Positions 41,564-53,098 of a stretch of DNA of 64,000 bases are shown here, in pieces. The notes beneath the pieces are model-generated. The model saw only the letters and a program-made list of their open reading frames with translations, searched no databases and was not told the DNA's origin. The number at the start of each line of letters is the position of its first letter. Position 1 is the first letter of the stretch. Where the stretch lies: NCBI RefSeq assembly GCF_028554725.1, contig NC_071669.1, forward strand, positions 27,642,001 to 27,706,000. The letters run 5' to 3'. This stretch comes from Zeugodacus cucurbitae. Taxonomy: Eukaryota > Arthropoda > Insecta > Diptera > Tephritidae. The translations under genes and the position numbers were made by a program.

Positions 41564-44500
41564 TTTATACTCTCGCAACAAATGTTGCTAAAGAGAGTAT
41601 TATAGTTTTGTTCTCATAACGGTTGTTTGTAACACCCAAAACTTAACGAGTTAGATATAGGGTTATATATACCAAAGTGATCAGGGTGAAGAGTGGAGTT
41701 CAAATCCGAATGTCTGTCTGTCCGTCCGTCCGTCCGTCCGTCCGTCCGTCTGTGCAAGCTGTAACTTGAGTAAAAATTAAGATATCTTAATGAAACTGGG
41801 CACACTTATTTCTTGGCACCACTTGGACCACTGCCACGCCCACAAATGGCGAAAACCGAAAACACATAAAGTGCCATAACTAAGCCATAAATAAAGCTAT
41901 GGAAATAAAATTTGGTATGAAGGATCGCACTATGAAGGGGCATATTTGGATGTAATTTTTTTGGGGAAGTGGGCGTGGCCCCGCCCCTACTAAGTTTTTT
42001 GTACATATCTCGCAAACCAATAGAGCTATATAAACCAAACTTTCTGCAGTCGTTTTTTTAGCCACATCCTAATACAGTCCAAAAATAAAAGAAATCGGAT
42101 CATAACCACGCCAACCTCCCTTACAAAAGTTAGGTTGAAAATTACTAAAAGTGGGTTAACTCATAACTCATTTGACGCATTTGCAGACAAAAAAGAAAGA
42201 GGCCGAAATGCGTGAGTATGAAGAGCTTGACAAGCTGGCCGACAGGGGTAATGCTCGAAAATTTTACGAAAAGATCCGGCGACTAACTGAAGGTTTCAAG
42301 ACCGGAGCACACTCCTGTAGGACCCCCAGAGGTGATCTAGTTATTGATAACCAGAGTATACTGAGTTTGTGGAGGGAGCACTTCTCCAGCCTGCTGAATG
42401 GCAGTGAAAGTACAACAACAGGAGATGGCGAACCCGATTCCCCAATCGACGACGATGGAGCAGATTTTCCATTGCCCGACCGTGAAGAAATTCGAATAGC
42501 AATTACCCGCTTGAAGAACAATAAGGCGGCGGGGGCCGATGGATTACCGGCCGAGCTATTCAAATACGGCGGCGAAGAGCTGATAAGGTGCTTGCATCAG
42601 CTTCTTTGCAGAATATGGTCGGAAGAAAGCATGCCTGACGATTGGAATCTCAGTGTACTCTGCCCAATGCACAAAAAGGGAGACCCCACAATTTGCGCCA
42701 ATTACCGTGGAATAAGCCTCCTCAACATCGCGTATAAGGTTCTGTCGAGCGTATTGTGTGAAAGACTAAAGCCCACCGTCAACAAACTGATTGGACCTTA
42801 TCAGTGTGGCTTTAGACCTGGAAAATCAACAACAGACCAGATATTCACCATGCGCCAAATTTTGGAGAAGACCCGTGAAAATAGGATCGACACACACCAT
42901 CTCTTTGTCGACTTTAAAGCTGCTTTCGACAGCACGAAAAGGAGTTGCCTTTATGTCGCGATGTCTGAATTTGTTATCCCCGCAAAACTAATACGGCTGT
43001 GTAAACTGACGTTGAGCAACACCAAAAGTTCCGTCAGGATCGGGAAGGACCTCTCCGAGCCGTTCGATACCAGACGAGGTTTCAGACAAGGTGACTCACT
43101 ATCGTGCGACTTCTTTAACTTGATGCTGGAGAAAATTATAGGAGCTGCAGAACTAAATAGAGAAGGTACAATCTTCTACAAGAGTGTACAGCTACTGGCG
43201 TACGCCGATGATATCGATATCATTGGAAACAACACCCGCGCCGTTAGTTCTGCTTTTTCCAGACTGGATAAGGAAGCGAAGCGTATGGGTCTGGTGGTGA
43301 ACGAGGACAAGACGAAATATCTCCTGTCGTCAAACAAACAGTCAGCGCATTCGCGTCTTGGCTCCCACGTCACTGTTGACAGTCATAACTTTGAAGTTGT
43401 AGATAATTTCGTCTACCTGGGAACCAGCATTAACAGCAATAACAATGTCAGCCTGGAAATCCAACGCAGAATCACTCTTGCCAACAGGTGCTACTATGGA
43501 CTAAGTAGGCAATTGAAAAGTAAAGTCCTCTCTCGACGAACAAAAACCAAACTCTACAAGTCTCTCATCATTCCCGTCCTACTTTACGGTGCAGAAGCGT
43601 GGACGATGTCAACATCCGATGAGACGGCACTAGGAGTTTTCGAGAGAAAGGTTTTGCGGAAGATTTATGGTCCCTTAAGGATTGGCAAACGCGAATACCG
43701 CAGACGATGGAACGATGAGCTGTATGTGTTATTCGACGACATAGACATAGTCCAGCGAATAAAAAAACAGCGGCTACGCTGGCTAGGTCATGTTGTTCGA
43801 ATGGATGAAAGTGCTCCAGCTCTGAAAGTATTCGATGCAGTACCCGCTGGTGGAAGCCGAGGAAGAGGGAGACCTCCACTCCGAACTGCCAGAAGGAGGG
43901 ATACGTGGCGCGCTGTTTTGGACTCGGCTATAACCGCGTAAGCGGTGTCTACGCCAGTCAAGAAGAAGAAGGGTTAACTCATTAACGAAAACCGTCAGAA
44001 ACACTAAATTTCATTTAAGAAATGGCAGATGAAAGCTGCACTCAGATTTTTTTACAAAATGGAAAATGGGCGTGACGTCGCCTACTTATGGGTCAAAAAC
44101 CATATCTCAGGAACTACTCCACCGATTTCAATGAGACTTGGTTTGTAATAGTTTCCTTACATCCCAATGATATGTTGTGAAAATAGGCCAAATAGCTTCA
44201 CAACCACGCCTACTTCCTATATAACAGAACTTTGAAGACAATATGAATCGTTTACTTTACAATATTTAAAGTAAGTACTAGTGAAGATATCGGTGCAGAA
44301 CTTTGCACAAATACTATGAGGCAGCCCCATTCTAAAAATCGCCGAAATCGGACCATAGGTTTTTAAGGCCCCATATATCGAACACGAGGACCTCGGTGCT
44401 TCTAACCTAATATTATGGTTTCCAACTTTCAATGGACTTTATGCAATATGTATGACGAATATGTGGGTCAAATTGTGTATTATATAATATAAATAAAGTT

Positions 44501-44565
44501 AAATAAATAAATTGCGAGAGAATAAAATATTCGGTTACACCCGAACTTAGCCCTTCCTTACTTGT
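41564..44565 (+). repeat. R repeat unit interrupted by an RTE
   Basis: The 5' end TTTATACTCTCGCAACAAAT, the longest GTCC tract of the window (41712-41754) and the GCCACGCCCAC body. It is broken at 42164, resumes at 43971, and ends with CCCTTCCTTACTTGT at 44565. Without the RTE it would be about 1.2 kb, like the reference copies. Confidence 0.85.
42165..43970 (+). mobile_element. RTE LINE copy, 5'-truncated, with target duplication
   Basis: Flanked by the direct repeat GGGTTAACTCAT at 42153-42164 and 43971-43982. The coding part reads without stops from 42172 to 43941: linker (KKKEAEMREYEEL), RT with KAAGADGLPAELFKYGG, LFVDFKAAFDSTKRS (motif A), GFRQGDSLSCDFF and AYADDIDIIG (motif C), then RLRWLGHVVRM. 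Near the end PPLR joins TARRRD directly, a deletion of about 20 residues. The endonuclease is absent through 5' truncation, the normal fate of LINE copies. The 3' end ACGCCAGTCAAGAAGAAGAA precedes the duplication. It cannot move on its own. Confidence 0.9.
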
Positions 44566-44569
44566 TTTA

Positions 44570-46348
44570 TTATTCAAACAAAAAATTAACAAATTCAAAA
44601 TTGTTTTCAATAGGAGTCAGTAAAAAATAGATCAATCCTGACAATTTATACACTGCCTTTACACTATGTTGTTTGCATATAAATTTCAAGCATTTATCGC
44701 AACGAACTGAATGCTTGTTGGAGTTTTTAGTATGTGGACAATAAAAACACCTTTGTCTCTTACCCAAGAAGCATAAAGGAGAATTTTGAGGCTGCACGAC
44801 CGTGGATAAACTGGGAGTGTCTGCTGCAACTGCTTCCTGGATGTTTTCCACAACTCTTTTTGCAGAAGGACCATAGGGTTACCAAAGATGTGGCCAAGTC
44901 TACTAAAAATAATCGCCGCTTAAAGTTTTTAGTTCTGTTCCATTCGGGATTAAGTTCGGTCCATATAACATATGCGTTATATCCCGAAACATCGACCATA
45001 TTGAAAAGAGTGCAACTGGCGATCATTTCGTTTGGCGTTTACATGTGTACATTGCTACTAATTGGTCCAGCGCATCAACACCTGCTTTAGTCGCATTATA
45101 GTGATGTATTATTTCTGGTTTCTTTTTCTGATCATCCCTGGTCTCTGCCGAATGATGAAGAGTACTCATTACAACAACGAATTTGTATTTATTTGGCATG
45201 TAGGTCACAACAGTCACATTTTGTGTGAAAAAGAATTCCGAATAATACTCTGGTTTTTTCCTGACGACAATAGCTTGGAGGGGAAGAAACTTCTTGTTCT
45301 TTCTAACTGTTCCTACTACCGTTATTTTACGTCGTAGCAATTCGACAGCCAAATTGTAGGTTGTAAAAAAGTTGTCACACGTGACGGTATAACCTCTTTC
45401 CAAATTGCGTGATATTTATAACTACATTTTCACCTAAAGAAAATATTTTTGTATTGTTTGTTTCACTGCTATTTTTCTCATGTTGATAGCTTTTACCTTG
45501 GTTCTTTTCTGGCCCTTCCTAGATAGACATCCATATTCCACGCGTAGTTGGACTTGGAATCGCAAAGAGCCCATATTTTTATGCCATATTTGGCAAGTTT
45601 GGAAGTCTAAAACAGCATCTTCCACGAAAAGGTACCAGCTGCTCATCGGCGGTAACATTTTCATTTGGATTATACATCAGTTTAAGATTTTTGCTCCATT
45701 TGTCCCAAATATTTCTTATTGGAGCTAGCTTATCACGTAACCGTCTGGTTTCCATATCTTCATGGCTATCAAAACGGAGGCATCGTGAAATTTGCATAAA
45801 TCGTTTAATATGCATAACAGCGCCGAATATGGGTCTTCCATTTGTTTCATCCCATAAACATCTCAAGCTTTCCCCGTTAGACTTCATTTCAACAATAATT
45901 TGTTTCAGTTCTAGTGACATGAATAAATCGAAAGCACATTTTATGCTAGCAACCAAGGAACGTGCGTGTTGTGAAGGGCCTGGTTTATTTGAAAGAATGC
46001 ATTCTTGTCACATTCTGCTGCATTGCATTTGTTGCGGATCTTTATACCAAACAATCGTACCATCTTTTGCAGGAAAACATTCATTATTTCCTTGTGCTTC
46101 TCTGCTAAGACTTTCAATGCTATCAAAAGAATCTGTAGATATATCAGACTCCTTTATTTCGGATTCATCACATTGAAAATCTTGATCTTCATCAGACGCT
46201 TCATCAAGTGACTCGTCATCATCATTGACAATTTCTTCAATTCTTTGACGAGATAGAATCTATACAAATATGAATACATACCTACATATAATAAAAGAAT
46301 CGCAATATTATAAAAAAATTAAATTATTACCTGGTTTCTTCGTTGCAT
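44570..46348 (-). pseudogene. piggyBac transposase with 5' intron, frameshifted
   Basis: A short first exon (MQRRNQ, start at 46348) is joined by a 71-bp intron (46260-46330; donor GTAATA, acceptor TTTGTATAG) to ILSRQRIEEIVNDDDESLDE, an acidic N-terminal region typical of piggyBac. The core includes ETNGRPIFGAVMHIKRF, SRCLRFDSHEDMETRRLRDK, NENVTADEQLVPFRGRC (first Asp), YTVTCDNFFTTYNLAVELL (second Asp), GTVRKNK and ATKAGVDALDQLVAMYTCK (third Asp). The C-terminal cross-brace-like cysteines (CFYCPHTKN, CDKCLKFICKQH) end at 44570. At least four frameshifts (near 45000, 45420, 45600 and 45950) separate these pieces, but all catalytic residues survive. Confidence 0.8.
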
Positions 46349-46732
46349 TTTAATTGCGCAGATTTTTACATTCGCATATCAATTTTCGCATATCAATTTT
46401 CTACCCGAGCGTCTTCACAGTTGAAATAAATCACACAACTGACAACTTTTTCATAAGCTTGGACGTATGTAGGTATGTTTGCTGTATGTAGTAGAATACA
46501 GTTATCCCAGAGCAAAACAAAATTCACCAACTACATACATATGTACATACATAGCATAAAAAAAAATCAGAAAATAAAGTTCAATACCGTTATCACTAGG
46601 CACCGCAAAATTCACAAATGAGCACTAGCACGCTTTTTCTGTTTAGTCACATTTGAGCATAAATTTTCTTGGTGGTCAAAATGACCCACAAATTGTATAC
46701 GCGTACGAAAAGTTTTTAAAAAATTATGTAAA

Positions 46733-47188
46733 ACAAGTAAGGAAGGGCTAAGTTCGGGTGTAACCGAACATTTTATACTCTCGCAATTTTTTTATTTAAC
46801 TTTATTAATATTATATTATACACAATTTGACCCACATATTCGTCATATATATTGTATAAAGTCCATTGAAGGTTGGTTCTCATGTTCGATATATGGGGCC
46901 TTGAAAACCTATGGTCCAATTTCGGCGATTTTTAGAATGGGGCTGCCACACTATAAACGTAGTATTTGTGCAAAGTTCTGCATCGATATCTTCACTAGTG
47001 CTTACTTTATATATTGTAAAGTAAACGATTCAGATCGTCTTCAAAGTTCTAGTATATAGGAAGTAGGCGTGGTTGTGAAGCGATTTGGCCTATTTTCACA
47101 ACATATCATTGGGATGTAAGGAAACTATTACAAACCAAGTTTCATTGAAATCGATCGAGCAGTTCCTGAGATATGGTTTTTGACCCAT
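46733..47188 (-). repeat. R repeat, 3' part only
   Basis: Starts ACAAGTAAGGAAGGGCTAAG and runs to GGTTTTTGACCCATCC, where an oppositely oriented R begins after about 10 bp. The 5' half is missing. Confidence 0.75.
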
Positions 47189-47198
47189 CCATGTTATT

Positions 47199-48305
47199 TT
47201 TATACTCTCGCAACAAAGTTGCTACGAGAGTATTATAGTTTTGTCAACATAACGGTTGGTTGTAAGTCCTAAAACTAAACGAGTTAGATGTAGGGTTATA
47301 TATATCAAAATGATCAGGGTGACGAGAAAAGTTCAAATCCGGATGTCTGTCTGTCCGCCCGTCTGTGCAAGCTGTAACTTGAGTAAAAATTAAGATATCT
47401 TGATGAAACTTGACACACTTATTTCTTGGCACCATAAGAAGGTTAAGTTCGAAAATGGGCGTAATCGGACCACTGCCACGCCCACAAAATGGCGAAAACC
47501 GAAAACACTTAAAGTGCCATAACTAAGCTATAAATAAAGCTATGGAAGGAAAATTTGGTATGAAGGATCGCACTATGAAGGGGCATATGTGGATGTAATT
47601 TTTTTGGCGAAGTTAAAACCATTTCTCAGGAACTACTCGACCGATTTCAATGAAATTCGGTATATAACACTTTCTTGACGCTCTGACAACGCGGGTGGAA
47701 TGTGGGCGAAACCACGACTACTTTCCTTATAACTCAGTTGTGAATTCCATCTTATTCCTTCACTTTATAATATCTACATAAGGAACCAATGGAATAAATC
47801 TTTACACAAATATTGTATATCATCTCTGGCTTCATTTGTGAAAAAATTGTCGAAAACGGACTATAACCTTTCAAGGCCCCGGATATCGAACATGTTGAAT
47901 TCAGCGCCTAAGGGTAAATTTTAACCGAAAATATGGGCATATTTCTTAGATAATTTAATTTTTCTGTTCCAAAAATTATTAATATCGGGTCATAACATCT
48001 CCTAGCTCCCATATACCTAATTATAGGTTTTTCAAAAATACGGTGGGCTTTATTCCACATATATGTATTGGTTAATATGTGAGATATCTTAGGAAAATTA
48101 AGTGAGCGTAGTCTTGGATATAGTGCAGTGTAGTTCAGGAATTACCTCAGCCCTCATTTACTATATATGACGATTTTCGTTATTCTATTAAACTTTATGC
48201 CGAATTTATGGTAAAATTTGTGTGTTATGTAAATAAAATTTCTTCAATAAATTGCGAGAGCATAAAATGTTCGGTTACATCCGAACTTGTCCCTTCCTTA
48301 CTTGT
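47199..48305 (+). repeat. R repeat unit, complete
   Basis: The 5' end TTTATACTCTCGCAACAAAG, a short GTCTGTCTGTCCGCCCGTC tract, the GCCACGCCCAC body and the 3' end GCGAGAGCATAAAATG, hairpin, CCTTCCTTACTTGT at 48305. Confidence 0.8.
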
Positions 48306-48662
48306 ATTAATATATGGGTGATTCTACGATAAGAGGTAACTTGTGCGGAAATCAGCTTAAAGTATTGTTTTTGTCCTTTATGTTGCTATTTTTTTAAATG
48401 AATCACATCATATTAATGTAGCGTATTAAATTATATTACAATTTACTGCATAATTAAAACATTTTTTCTGGAATTCCTTACAAAGTCTAAAAAAGTCTCT
48501 CCCCTGGCTTGTCCCGTTGCTACTTTTTATTTAACTTTCGGACAATACATATATTTTTTGTATGAGATGCTAAACCAAAACTAAGTTCAATCGGAAGTAA
48601 AATAATTAAAATTAAGTATTGTTAAATAAAAAACAAAATTATTTTGTTTATTTCATATAATT

Positions 48663-50159
48663 TTTATACTCTCGCAACAAAAGTTGCTAAAGAGAGTATT
48701 ATAGTTTTGTTCACCTAACGGTTGTTTGTTAGTCCTAAAACTAAACGAGTTAGATATAGGGTTATATATACCAAAGTGATCAGGGTGACGAGTAAAGTTC
48801 AAATCCGGATGTCTGTCTGTCCGTCTCTCCGTCCGTGCAAGCTGTAACTTGAGTAAAAATTGAGATATCTTAATGAAACTTGGAACACGTGTTCCTTGGC
48901 ACCATAAGAAGGTTAAGTTCGAAAATGGGCGGAATCGGACCACTGCCACGCCCACAAAATGGCGATAACCAAAAACACATAAAGAGCTATAACTAAGCCA
49001 TAAATGAAGTTATGAAAATAAAATTTGGAACATAGGATCGCATTAGGGAGGGGCATATTTGAATGTAATTTTTTTGGAAAAGTGGGCGTGACCCCGCCCC
49101 CAAATAGGTTTTTTATATATATCTTGCAAACCAATAAAGCTATATAAACCAAACTTTCTGCAGTCATTTCTTTTCGCCGCTTCCTTATACAGTATAAAAA
49201 TGAAAGAAATCGGATAATAACCACGCCCACCTCCCATACAAAGGTTAGGTTGAAAATGACTAAAAGTGCGTTAACTCACTAACGAGAAACGTCAGAAACA
49301 CAAAATTTCACAGATATGATAGCAGAAGGAAGCTGCACTCAGATCTTTTTACCAAATGGGAAATGGGCGTGGCATCGCCCACTTATGGGTCAAAAACCAT
49401 ATCGCAGGAACTACTCGACAGATTTCAATGAAATTCGGTATATAATATTTTATTGACACCCTGATGACATGTGTGGAAAATGGATGAAATCGGTTCACAA
49501 CCACGACTACTTTCTTTATAACACACTTTTGAATTCCATCTGAATCCTTCACTTTATAATATATACATTAGGAACCAATGATGATAGCGAAATAAAACTT
49601 TACACAAATACAGTAACTTTAACTTTTCAAGGCCCCAGATATCGAACATGTTGAACTCAGCGCCTAAGGTTAAATTTTAACCGAAAATATGGGTAAATCT
49701 CTCAACTAATTTAATGTAATTCAGAGGAAATTGTTTTCTTCCAATAGTGTGTCTCTGTTCCAAAAATTATTAAAATCGGGTCACAACATCTCTTAGCTCC
49801 CATATACATAATTATAGGTTTTGCAAAAATATCATCCCCTAGCTCCCATATACCTAATTAAAGGTTTTTCAAAAATTCGTTGGGCTTTATTACGCATATA
49901 TGTATTGGTTAATATGTGATATATCTTAGCAAAATTAAGTGAGCGTATAGTATTGGATATAGTGTACCTTGCTGGTGAAATTGAATGAAATCGGTTCAGG
50001 AATTACCTCAGCCCTCATACACTATATAGGACGATTTTCGTTATTCTATTAAACTTTATGCCGAATTTAAGGGTAAATTTGTGCGTTATCTTAATAAAAT
50101 TTCTTCAATAAATTGCGAGAGTAGACACCCGAACCCGAACTTAGCCTTTCCTTACTTGT
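48663..50159 (+). repeat. R repeat unit, long form
   Basis: The 5' end TTTATACTCTCGCAACAAAA to the 3' CCTTTCCTTACTTGT, about 1.5 kb. It keeps the distal block (TCAGGAATTACCTCAGCCCT) that shorter copies lack. The 3' hairpin is corrupted (ACACCCGAACCCGAAC). Confidence 0.8.
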
Positions 50160-50253
50160 TAAAATTAACTTTTGTCCCGATTTTTTTATGTATCTACCCT
50201 GCCAAATTTTGTTCCGCTTGTACGACATAAATTCAAAGACGATCGCATTGAAA

Positions 50254-51282
50254 ACAGGTAAGGAAGGGCTAAGTTCGGGTGTAACCGAACATTTTATACT
50301 CTCGCAATTTATTTATTTAACTAAATTAATATTATATAATACACAATTTGACCCACATATTCGTCATATATGTTGTATAAAGTCTATTGAAAGTTGGAAA
50401 CCCTAATATTAGGTTAGATGCACCGAGGTCCTCATGTTCGATATATGGGGCCTTGAAAACCTATGGTCCGATTTTTAGAAATGGGCTGCCACACTATAAA
50501 TACAGTATTTGTGCAAAGTTTTGCACCGATATCTTCACTATTGCTTACTATATATATTGTAAAATAAACGATTCAGATCATCTTCTAAGTTCTGGTATAT
50601 AGGAAGTAGGCGTGGTTGTGAAGCGATTTGGCTAATTTTCATTGCATATTATTGGGAGGTAAGGAAACTATTACAAACCAAGTTTCATTGAAATCGGTCG
50701 AGTAGTTCCTGAGATATGGTTTTTGACCCATAAGTGGGCGACGCCACGCCCATTTTCCATTTTGTAAAAAAATCTGAGTGCAGAAAGTTTGGTTTATATA
50801 ACTTCATTGGTTTGCGAGATATATACAAATAATCGATTTGGGGGCGGGACAACGCCCACTTCCCCAAAAAAATTACATCCAAATATGTCCCTTCCTAGTG
50901 CAATCCTTTATTCCAAATTTTACTGTTATAACTTTATTTATGGCTTAGTTAAGTCACTTTATGTGTTTTTGGTTTTCGCCATTTTGTGGGCGTGGCAGTG
51001 AACCGATTTTACCCATTTTCTAAAGCAACCTTCCTATGGTGCCAAGAAATAAGTGTTCCAAGTTTCATTAAGATATCTTAATTTTTACTCAAGTTACAGC
51101 TTGCACAGACGGACGGACGGACAGACAGACAGACATTCGGATTTGAACTCCACTCTTCACCCTGATCACTTTGGTATACATAACCCTATATCTAACTCGT
51201 TTAGTTTTGGGTGTTACAAACAACCGTTACGTGAACAACACTATAATACTCTCTTTAGCAACATTTGTTGCGAGAGTATAAA
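50254..51282 (-). repeat. R repeat unit, complete
   Basis: ACAGGTAAGGAAGGGCTAAG at 50254 to the 5' hairpin and GCGAGAGTATAAA at 51282. Includes a GGACGGACGGACAGACAGAC tract. Confidence 0.8.
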
Positions 51283-51636
51283 AATGCTCATGGGCTCATA
51301 TCAGCCTGAAGTTAACAATAGTAATCGCGAAATCCGTTTGAGCGCTGTAGGTTTTTAGTTATTGCGCCCCGATCGTGCGGTGTACTGAATTCGAAAACTG
51401 ATTTTGTCTCCCCCCTGGCATAACGTATACTATTAATTTAATTTATTTGCTCTTATTGTCCTAAGTTACTAATACTGTGATAATTAAAGTGAAATAAATA
51501 ATTAACCCAAAAAATAAATCAGTCAATTAAGACAATTAAATTTTTCATAATAACGTCTCTCCCATGTCGTATTTCCCCTGGCAAAATAACTGCCAGGGGA
51601 GAAAGTTAGAGACCAGGAGAGATACCATTCATCATG

Positions 51637-52212
51637 ACCGGAAGTCGTGAGCTGCTTGAGTCTTGATACTTTCTGGCGTGAATCGCTCTTACCAACAGAT
51701 GCTAGTTTGGACTGAGTGGACATTTAAATGTTAAAGGCCTCTCTCGATGAACCAAAACCAAACTCTACAAGTCCCCTATCATCCCCGTTCTGCTGTATGG
51801 TGCAGAAGCATGGACGATGTCAACATCCGATGAGACGGCACTAGGAGTTTTCGAGAAAAAGGTTTTGTAGAAGATATATGGTCCTTTGAACATTGACAAC
51901 GGCGAATACCGCAGATGATGGAACGATAAGCTATACGACGACACTGACATATGTAGTTCAGCGAATAAAAAGACAGAGGCTACGTCATGTTGTTCGAATG
52001 ACGAAAGCGCTTCAGCTTGGAAAGTTGTCGATGCAGTACCTGCTTGTGGAAGCAGAGGAACAGTAAGCCCTCCATTCCGTAGGAAAAACCAGGTTAAAAG
52101 TGACCTGGTTTGTATTGGTATTTCCATTCGCGCCAAACAACAAAAAAGGAGAGATGACTAGCGCGCTCAAATATATTCGCCTATAATCGCATAAGCGGTG
52201 CATACGCCAAAT
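51637..52212 (+). mobile_element. decayed RTE LINE 3' fragment with inverted 5' piece
   Basis: 51675-52212 matches the RTE ORF 3' third with many indels (AAACTCTACAAGTCCCCTAT, GTGCAGAAGCATGGACGATG, ATAATCGCATAAGCGGTGCA). The first 38 bp (CCGGAAGTCGTGAGCTGCTT) match the RTE 5' UTR but in reverse orientation. Oldest-looking RTE copy of the window. Confidence 0.65.
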
Positions 52213-52526
52213 ATATGTACATACATATGTATATGCATGTATATATAAATAAGATCAGGATGGCCAGACTCTCCCCTTGCCAAATATTCTTTTGAAAGGG
52301 CAGAGAATATATTACGTCATTAAAAAGTCAAAAATGTTTTTGAAAGATCTTAAGATTTTATATTTAATATTTGTTTCATTTATTTATGATAAAGAGTGAA
52401 TTTATTGAGTTGTTATTTTAATTAAACCCTATTATTCATCTAGGAAAGAGAGTACCTTTAATTTGTAAATAATAAACTTTACGTGTCTCCCCTGGCCGAT
52501 GTATTTACCCTGGTCGTCGTAAAAGT

Positions 52527-52719
52527 AATAAAAATACAGTAAAAGCTCTTTATTTGCGGGGTATATGTTCCATAAATATGCCACGAATACAGAAACCGTG
52601 AATACGGGATGGTAATTTATATGGGATTATAGGGGATCCCCTGAAATTGGGTCTCATTTTTTTAATCCGCGAATAGTGAAAACGCGAATAAAGGAAGCGC
52701 GAATAAGGAGCTTTTACTG
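52527..52719. mobile_element. Tigger/pogo-type MITE, 193 bp
   Basis: Termini CAGTAAAAGCTCTTTATTTG and (reverse complement) CAGTAAAAGCTCCTTATTCG, flanked by TA at 52525-52526 and 52720-52721. The interior has repeated CGCGAATA phrases. No ORF. Confidence 0.8.
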
Positions 52720-53098
52720 TATTAAGTGACTTGCCCTTACGTGAGAAGATAAATAAAAGGGAAAAATCATAATATAGAGGTTTCATGAAAAATAACCAAA
52801 GTTTTTCTTTGGCTGTTTTCTCTATGCAATTGAAACATCTTATCGTAGAATCACCCATATATATATATAGATTTTTGGTGAAAATTTCATAGCGATATCT
52901 CAACGGGAAGTATTTATCACCGCGCCTTCATACAAGCCGAACCACTGTGGTATGCAAGTATGAACACAAAATACAATGCTTTTATTTCTATTTTGATTAT
53001 CTATTTTTTTATTATTTTTGCAAGTCAGTTCATAAAAACACAACTATTAATTTTCCAACTTCATTCGCTATTTTAATTATATATATGTACTTATATAC

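Larger units (their letters stand above)
41457..46715 (-). mobile_element. piggyBac element carrying a nested R that carries an RTE
   Basis: The left terminus CCCTTCGGCACAAATTGAGA follows TTAA at 41453-41456, and GGGTCAATATGACCC is the subterminal palindrome. The right end has the related GGTCAAAATGACCC and a TTAA at 46716-46719, but its terminal bases have drifted. The transposase gene runs leftwards from 46348. R (41564-44565) was inserted between the left terminus and the stop codon, and an RTE copy later landed in that R. Confidence 0.75.
48316..52856. mobile_element. unclassified TIR element with CTCCCCTGGC motifs, much interrupted
   Basis: GGGTGATTCTACGATAAGA at 48316-48334 is exactly inverted at 52838-52856, and the match continues into flanking ATAT. 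Removing the two R copies, the RTE debris and the Tigger MITE leaves roughly 1.2 kb of AT-rich DNA. In it the motif GTCTC(TC)CCCTGGC recurs: 48495-48508, 51406-51419, 51575-51582, inverted at 51592-51600, a variant at 52267-52280, and 52484-52496. 51573-51603 is a hairpin (TTTCCCCTGGCA with TGCCAGGGGAGAAA). No ORF, and no superfamily assigned; TATA or ATAT target sites are possible. Confidence 0.5.
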
